64,000 nt of DNA from NCBI GenBank assembly GCA_020747015.1, contig JAGTJM010000071.1, positions 100,171-164,170 on the forward strand, written 5' to 3'. The position numbers and the translations under genes are program-made. The stretch comes from Pyrenochaeta sp. MPI-SDFR-AT-0127 (lineage: Eukaryota > Ascomycota > Dothideomycetes > Pleosporales > Cucurbitariaceae). Position 1 is the first letter of the stretch. Every line of letters starts with the position of its first letter. A model generated the notes under the pieces. That model was not told the DNA's origin, did no database searches, and was given only the letters and a program-made list of their open reading frames with translations. This document shows, piece after piece, positions 54,801 to 64,000 of this stretch.

Positions 54801-57800
54801 GGCTGCCTTGATTCGAACGTCTCGCTCTTCCTTGATATCCTTTGCATCCTTGAGACTTGACTCGACCTCTTTACGTGTAGTGTCTAGGTTCGCTGCGGCG
54901 ACCATGCGGGCAGAAGGCGTCATGGCTTTCTTCAGCTTCTCGAATTGTACACTGATGAGCTTCTCCGCGTCTGCAACGCCAAATGCATACTGGCTAGCGG
55001 ATGGATCACCTTGTACGACTACGGCAAGGTTTGGCAAATTCTGCACATGGGCATCGCGGAATATACTGAGCAGAGCGGTGCACTGCGTGCGCACAATCTG
55101 CAGTTTCGGCACGAGATCCTCGTAGGCCATGGGTCTTTCAGCTTCCAGAATCGGTGACAGCGCTTTAACGAAAGCCTCTGCTAGCGGGTCCTTGGCTGCC
55201 AGATTCTTGCCAAACTCTTCAATGATGATGGCAGTCGTCAGCTGTGTTGTGGAGTTGGGCGAGGCCAGTGGTGCCAACAATTTCGACTCAAATGCGTCTC
55301 GTCTGGTTTCCTCTGGCCAAGCCGCCATTGCTTTACCGAGGGCTTGCGCTGCAGAAGTTCTAGAGCGGATCATGACATCGGCTCCGATAAGCTCAAGATC
55401 GCCGCTGATCATGTGTCCATCGACGTTGTGGGACGTTGAAGATGGAGTGGGTGTCATCATATCATCCTTTCCGTATCGAGACTTCTTTCTCTTCTTTTGT
55501 GCAGGATCTCCTCCAGCAGGGGGGGTCGATCTACGACTCTGCTGAACATGTGGTGGCGGGCCCATGACCTGGCCCGAAGGACGGATCAGCAAAGACATAT
55601 CCATGGAAATTGGATGGCGAGGGACACCAATGGGTGTGAGTGTTAGAGGGATGATGGTCTCTAGTACGGGTTCCAGATGAAGAGATAACTGTTCCGCACC
55701 AAGGCTGTCAACAACGGCACTCCAAAGCTGTAACGAAAGCTTTAACACGCCCTCGTTGCGTTCAAGCAAGATATTTTGGAAGATGAGTTGCAAAGCTTTG
55801 CTGTCTATCCAGCCGTCTGAGCCTTCACTCTGAATATTGAGGAAAGTGATGAGCGCTCGCAGGACAGCGGCACGTACGCTAGTGATTGTGTGTCGCAGGA
55901 ACGGGAAGAGACGGGGCACCAGTTCGTGGAAGGATTGTGTCGGGTCATGTCGAGCATTGGCCTGCATGGCTTCCAATACTTGAGGGTAGCCGCACAGTTT
56001 AGCCAGAAGATCCATGATGAATCCAGTACTGGCGCTGAGGTCGTCCTGCAAGCTTGAGAGGCATGACCAAACTTGGTTCATGAGGCCTTCGAGTGCCTTG
56101 GGTCGCATTTCTACGAACTCCTTTGCAACTGGAATAAGGGTTGCCGCACTAATGGCTCTAACATCGTCGTCAAAGTCACCCAAGCCTTTGATGACGGCAG
56201 CAAGCACACCATCCATGAGTGCGCCATCCTCGAGTAGTAAATCGTTGCGCACAGCGACAAGATAACGCAGGCCAATCATGCCGCCCTGGCAGAGAGCCCA
56301 AGGTGCATTTTGGGGGTTGTTGATAATGGGAAGGTTGTATTGCATGATTAGCCGTTCGAGGACCTGGAACGTGGCAAGTACGTTTTCGCGTGACATGTAC
56401 TGCAACAAAGAACCAAGGGCCTGTCCGGCGGTCTCGCGTATGGGAGCAACAGCGTTGTCAGAGGTGAAGTCTGCAAACCTATCAAGCATGAATATACAGC
56501 ATATCCGACATGCGAGATCGTTGAGCCACCGCTGGTTGAGCTTGTCGTTTTCAAGCTGGCTCTTCCCTTTACGACGACCAGCTCCAGCACCATGGGCACG
56601 CAAAATTTCTCGGATACCCATGGCAGCACCATGGCGGACCTCCCAACTGTAATCGAAAAGCTCCACGGCGAGGTATTCCGACACTCGCTCGAAGGGCCAT
56701 TCTAGTCCAATCTCTTCAGCGTCAGTTTGGAAAGAGGATTTGTCAGGTACGGGGGCGCCTTTGAACTCTTTTACGAATTTCGCATCGTCGTCACCGCCCT
56801 CCCGTTCAAGGGAAAAGTAGTCGCCGATGCCTTCGCCAGCTTCGTCACCGTTCTCGGACTTCTCCAGCTTTAGAGCAACGGGATGAGGACGGGCTGGAGT
56901 CTCGACAGCATCTGGCTGCGAGTCTTTGCGGACGCCGGAGCTGAAGTCAACGATTTGCACTTTATTGGGACCTCCCTGTGCATCCTTTTTCTTCTTGCGC
57001 TTTAGGGCATTGAGCTGGCGTTTACTCAGGCCACCTTGCTGGTCACCATTGGGGGTGGCTAGTGGGGGAGATGCAGCGGTGTTGATGTTATCTGACATGG
57101 ATACATTGGTGTCGATACGATGTATGGCAGGTGTCTTGATCCCGGGTGTCTGAGCAACCACATCCTGGGGAGGGGGTGGGGACTGATCTTCGATGTATTC
57201 GCCCTCAAAGCCGAGTCGCTTGAGGAGGGTGTTTTTCTGGTACTCTAGACGCTCTGTAGGATCCATGGCTGCCAGTTTGTAGTCATGCTCCTTGGTGCCA
57301 CTTGCGGCTAGGATCTTACCAAACTTGAGGACTGATGGCATGTCGAGAGTGCCAAGATCGAGACCAGTGGCAAGCGGTGCTAGCGCGTCGTCACCGTTTT
57401 CTTCTTTCTTGACGAGGGCACCATTGGTGTCTTCGGTCTTGACATGGCCATTGGACTCTGGTTCGACATGTTCGCTCTTGGCGGGATCGTCGTCGACATT
57501 TGGGTCAAACTTCTCGGCATTGGCGGCGATGCCACCCACAGCCTTGGCAGCCGCGACTCGCGTCTCCCAGCTCTTTGAGCGCAAGTAGGGGATGACGCGG
57601 GTGAGGAGGTTGAATAGCTCGTCCGGGTGCTGTTTTTGGACGTCGGCTAGCTGATCGGCTGCAGTGTTTCGGATCAGTGCTGTGCTGCCCGTCTCGAGAA
57701 GCCTTGGCAGTGTCAGCGAGATGTGCGACAGAGGGACGTGGACAATGAATGAATGGAAATGCAGGCAGAGTGGCTTGGAGACGTTGGAATATGCTGCGGC

Positions 57801-57934
57801 AGACAGGGCAGGTGGATGACACAAGGTAGAGTCAAGGGTGCACTTACGTTACGAGACGGTCCAATCTGGTGGCACTATCAGAGCATTAGCGGGCATGGAC
57901 GCAGGCCTGCAGCGGGCGTCGCGACGTACCTCAT
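51815..57934 (-). CDS. MOT1: MOT1/BTAF1 TBP-associated Swi2/Snf2 ATPase
   Basis: Four exons join in phase: 57930-57934 (ATGAG, only five coding bases), 57848-57874, 52240-57702 and 51815-52136. They give 1938 residues beginning MSATRLDRLVTLLETGS. N-terminal HEAT repeats bind TBP (residues about 1-1280, e.g. WETRVAAAKAVGGIAAN; KSKLYVLRYAAAKCFATIC). The Swi2/Snf2 ATPase follows, with CDDMGLGKTLQTL near residue 1360, the DEGH box (CVLDEGHLIKN) near 1470, and helicase C RAHRIGQKKVVNVYRIVTRG near 1805. The last exon adds the conserved FKIDVASTVVNQQNAG and an acidic C-terminus. MOT1 strips TBP from promoters using ATP. The tiny first exon and the 3' intron are absent from the longest open frame. 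Confidence 0.97.
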
Positions 57935-60900
57935 AGTTTATTTGTCTTGGGCCAAGCGGACGGCCGGCGTGGTGTGCAGCAGGGCAGCGGGCGAGGATTA
58001 TTATAAATTACTAGATGCCCGTGAGGAGGGCCATTGATTGCGCTGGGGGAGTAGGCAGGCCCCAGTTATGCAGGATGGTTATCACGTGACGGGGGTGGTT
58101 GTTAGTAGTCGCTGGAGCGGCGGGCGCCGGGAGTCGCTGGTCGGGTTCGGAGGAGAGGGTGTGTGTGGGCTGCGGGCCTCTATCTACTCACAACCCCATC
58201 ATTAAATAACCGTGCAATCAGTCCCAGAGGGCTCTAGCGCGAGACGCTCGGACGCCCTGTTTCAAAAAAGGAGGGAAATTTTCGTTACCGCAACAGCGCC
58301 GGCGAATCACTGCAGCGCGCGCAAGCTTGATATCCTTCACTAGCACTGCTCAGTCTTGCGCAGGCCGGGTTGCGTGTGCTTGTGCGCCATGGCCGTGGTG
58401 ATGGGCGACTGCGCACGTGTTTTGTTGTTGATGGCGACTGCCTGCACGCTTGTGTCGCGACTTCCCATACTCGCAAGAAAGGTGGCCCTCCAGACGCTAG
58501 CCTGATCCATCGCCCGCACCAACGCGCCAAACCGCCAACCCGCCAAACTCCCAGACGCCCCCATCTCCATCATCATCCACTATCATCAATGTCGCAAGAG
58601 ATAAATGCCCACCACCCTGGCCCCCAGTCACGCCCGGTTCAGTCATCGGCGCGACACGTCATTGCACACTCGGGTCCTGCCGGTACATGATCTTGTTGTT
58701 GTTGCCAGGCTCCCATTTCTGACAGCCAGCCAAATCACCCGGGGCTCTGGTGGCGTGTGAGGCTGGCTACCGGTAAACCCTTGACCACTTACTGGCCGCT
58801 TGTATCTTCAGCGACCACACACGGCGCAGCACACCTTGTCTTTGCATCGATGCTGCTTCACCCTCCCCAGGTATTGGCGGCATCAAACGCCGTGTGCCCA
58901 GTCTTTCATGGCTCAATGTGGGTTCACGCACGCCCGGATACACCGGACGGACCCCAGCATCTGAGCGCGTTGTCGACTGCCTCCTCGCTTGGCCACTGGT
59001 TTTGGGGAACTAGGACACATTTCCGTTGATCGACGTGCGGCTGCAACTAGCCCCATGCCTGCATCTCCCACCGCATCTTTTGTGAACCATGTACAGAATC
59101 CATCTCCACTCTCAACTTTCTTTTCTTCTCTTCGTGCATTTGGCAGGTGCGCAACCTCATCGAGGGCGTACGCGCCGTTATTCCCGCTGTTACTGCAACT
59201 GTCCTCGATTGCCCTGCTTCCTGTGCCCCCACCTTTGTTTGGCCTGTTCTCCGGAGCCAACTCCAACAGTCCAACCACTGCGCCCGCGGCTCCTAATCTA
59301 GCCTCGACTCGTCAATGGTACCGAACTTGTGGCTGCAGTCAGCAGCGAGATACCCGTGTTTACCACTCTTCACTTCTGGACACGTTCTCTGCTGGATAGA
59401 TGCGCTTCTGCACCACTGCTCTCACATGTTGGGTCAAAGTGTCACGTTCGCTCATTTAGCCCAAGACTTGCGCCGCACTTGTGGGATCGTACAGGGAAAT
59501 AGCGTCGCTCGCGTATCTGGCAGCAGTGTAATAAAAGCACGCACTTGGCGCATTCCTTGTTGGACCCAGCCGTCATGGTCAAGTAAAATGAATACATATA
59601 TAGAGGCGCTCAATTTCCTCAAAAGTCCGCCAGACTGGCCTTCTCCGGCCGCTCTTCGTCTCCGAAGCTATGGTCAAGCGCCAGCCGATCCGAAGCTTAC
59701 CGTCACCGAACACATGCCGGGGCTGCAGCCTCACCGAGATCCGTTAAACTTGCTTATATTGCATGCCCCACATATATCAAAAGCTCACCATCAAAAGCGA
59801 TAATCACACTACCGTTCCCTCGAGGCTCACATGTTCTGCTGCAATTGCAAATATAACACTGGATTTAAACCCATGACTCCCAATCATCACGAAACACAAC
59901 TCTATAGAACCCACCTATGGTGAGAACTGTATCTGCATTACTCGGCGTATGGCTGGAGAAATGATCTGCAAGCCCTGTCACAACTTTATAAACTATTATC
60001 ATAATTTCACTGCTTCATCATCGCATCCAAAATCTGGCTATTTCTCCATGATACAATGTTGCCGAAGCGCCATCTTGGACATTTGATCCTCCACGAGCAA
60101 CATATGCATTCTGACGTCCAAACACTCAATCAAAATTGCTCCCTAAGTCCACAAATCTTACACTCACCTTCCTACCATAATTATTCCCACAACACATAGA
60201 ACTATAACACCTGCCCTCCCCTCCCACCCTGCCGTCCACACTCCCCTAGGGCTGCAAAAACATCGCAAGGCAGGCAAAAAAGGACCGAATTGACGAGGGA
60301 TGGTGATATACCCATGGTCGCCAAGCGCGCATGAAACACCCAATGGCTGCACCAATACTGGTGTATGCGCTGCATGCGAGCAGGGTGAAGTGATGGAACG
60401 CGCTATCTGTTGCCATTTCGAGTCAATGTATTGGTGTTGCATCAATATTGGCCAGGTACATGTGTTGAGGAGAGAAGCGCGAGTCGTGTTATTGAGTGTA
60501 GGTTGTTGCCTTAGGTCAGGACTTGATGGGTGCATATTTTGTAGCTTCCTTTTTGAACTCATGGGAATATTCAGGGTTTTGCTCGAAGGGAAGGGACATG
60601 TTATTATTGTTGTCATCTGGTGACAGAGATGAAAGAGGTGTGTGATGATCAAAATATGAGGGTTACTGACATGATGCATCTATACAAATTCTAAACGAGG
60701 TAAACACACGTGTCAAGAACAATACTTGATAGTCGACAGTTTGCTCTGCATTTCTAGAAAGAAAAAGGTGCTGAAAATTGGCATAGCCTATCGAAGATGC
60801 CATCGTGAACGACTCAACACACATCCGTTCTGGTCAAAAATGAAAAATCCTCTTGTTGTTTCTTGAACATAAAGTTCTACAAGAATATCATATTAACATC

Positions 60901-61620
60901 CCTTTCATATCTATTTCTGAAAATTACGTCATAGACGAGAAACACCCTGTAAATCACCACTGCGTCAGATGGGGATCTACAGAGTTCAGGCCCCACTATG
61001 CTTCGAGATACTTCTAGTCACTTCAAAATATCAAGTACTGAAAACTTTAATTGTAAACGTTTGAAAGGCGATATTCTAAACAATTGTTCATATTCGCTCG
61101 TGTTTGTCTCTCTCCCATATGGGACGTTAGATACCTACGGTACGATAAGAGTAATTAGGCAAAGAACAGTAAAATTGCCACTGAAAGTCAAAGGTTCAGC
61201 TTGGCTTCCTATCTATGTTGACCCTACCCAGCCTCACTTGGGCCCGGAGTTGCTGGCATGACAGCCTAAGGCATCCTGCAGGATTCAGTTCACCCCTCAG
61301 AAACGACTAAGCCCCCAACAGATTGATCATGCATTCATATTAAATACCAACATACCATGCATAGCAGGCAGCAATATTAAAGTCACCAGTGAAGTGCTAT
61401 ACGGGTCGAGTACTTACCGGCTTTTGCTAGAGAACATAGTCTGTGGCTCGTAAAGTCTGTGGCGGTGCTGTGCAAGGTTGACGAAGGCAACACAAGGAAA
61501 CACCAAAACCACAGGCTATCAATTTAACCCAGCAATGATGTTTAAGATAAATACCTCATTATCGCAGCAATTAATTGAAAATATCCCTTCTCACCTTGAG
61601 GTTTTTTACCACCCATCGCA
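57935..61620. other. Long gene-poor region
   Basis: About 3.7 kb without a gene I can support. 58040-58330 is GC-rich promoter-like DNA of MOT1 with a GGCGGGCG stretch. 58500-58620 is CCATC/CATCATC pyrimidine-rich and ends at an ATG in good context (58589), but its frame closes after 33 codons. 59040-59400 has three overlapping frames, one starting with a signal-peptide-like MYRIHLHSQLSFLLFVHLAG at 59089, none recognisable. 59800-61600 is AT-rich with no protein-like frames. An unannotated multi-exon gene or a long non-coding transcript cannot be ruled out. Confidence 0.35.
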
Positions 61621-62535
61621 ATGTCCGCCATGGCCGCACCAACACCAAAGCAATATACTATCCTTCTCTTTACCCCTAGCATAGGCACTCCGCCTTTCCT
61701 TCACAACCTTCAAAAATCTTCTATCAACCCCCTATGGATCGGTGAACACGCCATCTTCTATCGCAAGGATGATCCTTCCAAATGGCTATGGTCCCACATC
61801 ATGCTCGTCGAAGGCCACAACATCCAGCTACCAACGCAATGTCCAACAGCCCAGACATGGAGCTTCGAAATCGAGACGTCTACTTCTTTTGTTCCTGATG
61901 CGGATCCAGATGAGTCTCATGCGCATGGTCTGGGTGGATTTCAACAATGGAGCACCGGCATGCCGAAGGACACTCCATCAGACCTTGCAGCCATCTACCA
62001 AGCCGTTTCAAATTCCGATCAATTCCGTAAACGCTTTTGCGTCTTGAATATTGCAACGTTTACAAACCAAGACAACGAGCAAAAGTACAGAGATCACTTG
62101 AGCGATGTAGCGCACGATACAAATCTAGATGCCCGAACCCAACTTGTCGCCAGCCTCACCAGATCTCAACCCTCTCTAGGCCCACACGCAAAATCCACAT
62201 CCACCTCCAACAGCAATAAGTCATTCTGGCGAAATGTCTTCCCATCTTCTCTTCGCAAATCGACAGCAATCCCTGACCCTATCCCACCGTCTTCCTCATC
62301 CCCTTCGTCAACACTCCTATCTATCATCTCCTTTCCCAACCCCGCATCCTATGCGCACTATCTTATCTCGGCTAATCGAAAAACGTATGAAGCCATTACT
62401 AGCGATGCTGGGAATGAGGAAATGATTCTCACAAAACATCTACACGTCCCGTCGCTTGAGGAGCGCCAGATCGACCCGGGTGATTGGACGTATGGGAATC
62501 CGTGGGAGCCGTGTGGACACGATTTCTTTGGCTAG
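61621..62535 (+). CDS. Conserved fungal protein of unknown function
   Basis: A single exon of 304 residues starting MSAMAAPTPKQYTILLFTP. The N-terminus QYTILLFTPSIGTPPF and the WIGEHAIFYRKDDPSKWLWSHI stretch are folded-domain-like, rich in aromatic residues. A serine/proline-rich low-complexity linker runs from about 200 to 235 (STSTSNSNKSFW; PPSSSSPSS). The C-terminus ends with DWTYGNPWEPCGHDFFG, a tryptophan- and cysteine-containing motif probably functionally important. No signal peptide or membrane segment is seen. I do not recognise the family. It precedes the 5S rRNA gene by 164 bases. Confidence 0.7.
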   Translation: MSAMAAPTPKQYTILLFTPSIGTPPFLHNLQKSSINPLWIGEHAIFYRKDDPSKWLWSHIMLVEGHNIQLPTQCPTAQTWSFEIETSTSFVPDADPDESHAHGLGGFQQWSTGMPKDTPSDLAAIYQAVSNSDQFRKRFCVLNIATFTNQDNEQKYRDHLSDVAHDTNLDARTQLVASLTRSQPSLGPHAKSTSTSNSNKSFWRNVFPSSLRKSTAIPDPIPPSSSSPSSTLLSIISFPNPASYAHYLISANRKTYEAITSDAGNEEMILTKHLHVPSLEERQIDPGDWTYGNPWEPCGHDFFG

Positions 62536-62699
62536 AACTATAGAATGCGATGATATGGGTTTGTTGTCACTAGATTAGAGTGGTGGGTTTGTGGTTGGTA
62601 TTGGTGTTGAGTTTGGTCTTGGCGTTCATGGTGACTGCAGAATATAGTATATATACAAAGCAAACGAGTTTATATATCATATATGCGAGAGGAATAAAT

Positions 62700-62818
62700 A
62701 CATACGACCATAGGATCTTGAAATCAGCGCTTCCCGTTCGCTCAGCGGTACTTAAGCAGGATACCGGCGGATTAGTAGTCAGGTGGGTGACCACTGGCGA
62801 ATCCCCGCTGTTGTATGT
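62700..62818 (+). rRNA. 5S ribosomal RNA
   Basis: The sequence starts ACATACGACCATAGG and ends GCTGTTGTATGT; the two ends pair to form helix I. The internal control region matches fungal 5S genes: GCGCTTCCCGTTCGCTCAG, GTACTTAAGC, GGATTAGTAGTCAGGTGGG and TGACCACTGGCGAATCCC. The length of 119 bases is correct. A T-rich Pol III terminator follows immediately. Several positions differ from the usual fungal consensus (for example AGGATCTTG where GGGTGTGG is usual), largely with matching changes in the partner strand (CAGGATACC). It may be a variant copy, as dispersed 5S genes in filamentous ascomycetes come in sequence types. Confidence 0.92.
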
Positions 62819-62828
62819 TTTTGTTTTT
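62818..62828 (+). terminator. RNA polymerase III terminator of 5S gene
   Basis: A run of T residues (TTTTTGTTTTT) directly follows the 3' end of the 5S RNA, the standard Pol III stop signal. Confidence 0.75.
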
Positions 62829-64000
62829 GCATGATCTCCTATCATAAAGGCGATGAAAAATATCAATGAATTTTTTGAATCCTCAACCACCAGTCTTTGT
62901 TCCCACCCAGTTGTTTATCTTGCGCCAATAATTTTTGCTGGTTGATGCCATGAAAAGAAGGCCCCTTGCCACCGCTCTATTTTTCCTAAGATTGAGTACG
63001 AACCGTTACTGACATCAATTGACAGGATATGTTGGCATCTTAATCTTGTTTTAGCCGCTGCTTCCTATTTTTTTTTAATGTTGGGTATCTGTTCGCGGCC
63101 GGGGAGGAATTACAATCTGGGGCGAGTCTTCTACCAGCTGCGAAGTGTCCGTCTCGTTTTGGTTCTGCTCATAGACTCAATATAACTTTGCAAGATACTG
63201 TTCGTAACTTTTCTTCGATGTTGCATCTGGTGTTGTAGACGTAGGCGCACAAGGAATGGATACTATTGCTATGATCCAAAATAAAAACTACCCCTCGTAT
63301 TATCCACAGATAAAGACCACCATATAAACACAAACATCTTGGAACACTGCTTCCCTGTAATTGAATCTGACTTTACCACTAGAAGATGTCATAACCATAA
63401 CTAGGTCGATGGCACAGGAATACAACTCAGCGAACAGGCAAAAGCATCAGATAGCACACAGCATTGATAAGCAGGACATGGATACTGCTGTAAACAACGG
63501 AACTGAGATAAATGAGCCTGACTGATTGATATTAACATGCGTCAACAGGAATTCTACAGCAAGCAAGGAATAGAACAGACTAAATAACTGATAAGGCCTA
63601 CAGACATAATGTTCATACAATGTTAAACTTTTTGTATGACCAATTTCCGCTACGCTTTTGGAAAGACGAAATGCTTCGTACTAGGCTTTCCCTCGTCGTT
63701 GAAAAATAAATTCTGCAAGAATATGCTCTCACATTTTGAGAAGGTAGCTGCTTCGGTCTGTCCCTCCCAAGGAATACAGCATTGCTACATGGGAACGATT
63801 GACTATTATCTTTCATCATGGGATCCATGCGAAAACCCAACTATTTTTACTCTTAGTGAATAAGAGTAAGAGAGTAGACGAGGAGCTCCTGTTCTTTTAT
63901 AAGATAAAGGAAGGTAGTAAAAGAATTTTACTCGAAACTTCGTTCACGATGCTTATCGAATTTGGGCTTTATATAGTTTACTCAGATCACCCTTGTTCTG
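62829..64000. other. AT-rich intergenic region to window end
   Basis: About 1.2 kb with no supported gene. A perfect 9-bp hairpin lies at 63847-63869 (TTACTCTTA, loop GTGAA, TAAGAGTAA), with a second small hairpin (AGTAAAA/TTTTACT) about 50 bases on. The short frames at 63613-63863 occupy both strands and are not protein-like. Confidence 0.4.

Noticed and set aside
58989..59803. Frames of 136 and 162 codons in the long gap
   Set aside because: Overlapping frames in conflicting registers, biased to Pro/Ser/His composition from pyrimidine-rich DNA, with no family resemblance.
60164..60679. 171-codon minus-strand frame
   Set aside because: His/Thr-rich composition and lack of any motif suggest chance in AT-rich DNA.
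62570..62890. Open frames on both strands (84 and 106 codons)
   Set aside because: They run through the 5S rRNA gene; the RNA signature is far stronger than either frame.
1..64000. CRISPR arrays, bacterial operons, tRNA genes
   Set aside because: No regularly spaced repeats or Shine-Dalgarno-led operons occur in this eukaryotic DNA. No stretch had both A- and B-box motifs with cloverleaf pairing that I could confirm by eye.

Overview
The window is nuclear DNA of a filamentous ascomycete (Pezizomycotina). Most genes are interrupted by 50-100 bp introns with GTANGT donors, CTRAY-like branch points and AG acceptors. A single dispersed 5S rRNA gene is present. Protein families restricted to or typical of filamentous fungi appear: HET, DUF3176, bZIP with a DUF3425-like tail, GH55 and fungal BBE-like oxidases. 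A Dothideomycete is my best guess, but this is inference only.

Layout. 0-13 kb is accessory: the 5' end of a BBE-like FAD oxidase running off the left edge (-), a four-exon DUF3176 membrane protein (-), an ankyrin protein (-), a small conserved unknown whose second exon I reconstructed (+), an indoleamine 2,3-dioxygenase (+) and an ABHD12-like membrane hydrolase (-). An AT-rich, RIP-like stretch lies at about 13.0-13.2 kb. 13-22.5 kb is a secretome block: a small Cys-containing secreted protein (-), a membrane-anchored unknown (-), and a 16-exon GH55 exo-beta-1,3-glucanase fused to an SGNH/GDSL esterase domain (+).

23.7-38.7 kb looks like a catabolic or tailoring gene cluster without a backbone synthase: SDR (-), alpha/beta hydrolase (-), a decayed epoxide hydrolase/AtuA chimera (+), a first Baeyer-Villiger/FMO-type monooxygenase (+), a bZIP regulator (-), a second monooxygenase (+) and an aldo-keto reductase (-). 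Alcohol oxidation, oxygen insertion next to a ketone, ester or lactone cleavage and an acyclic-terpene-utilisation homologue together suggest breakdown of a terpenoid or other cyclic ketone. The AtuA step is broken in this strain.

39-63 kb is largely conserved housekeeping: a mitochondrial SMP-repeat protein, an AIM24-family protein with a Pro/Gln-rich N-terminus, eIF2-beta, MIM2, a HET-domain gene, the divergent FDC1/PAD1 decarboxylase-flavin prenyltransferase pair, the giant MOT1 ATPase with a 5-nt first coding exon, a long gene-poor gap (57.9-61.6 kb), a conserved unknown, and a 5S rRNA gene. The last kilobase is AT-rich with small hairpins and no gene I can support.
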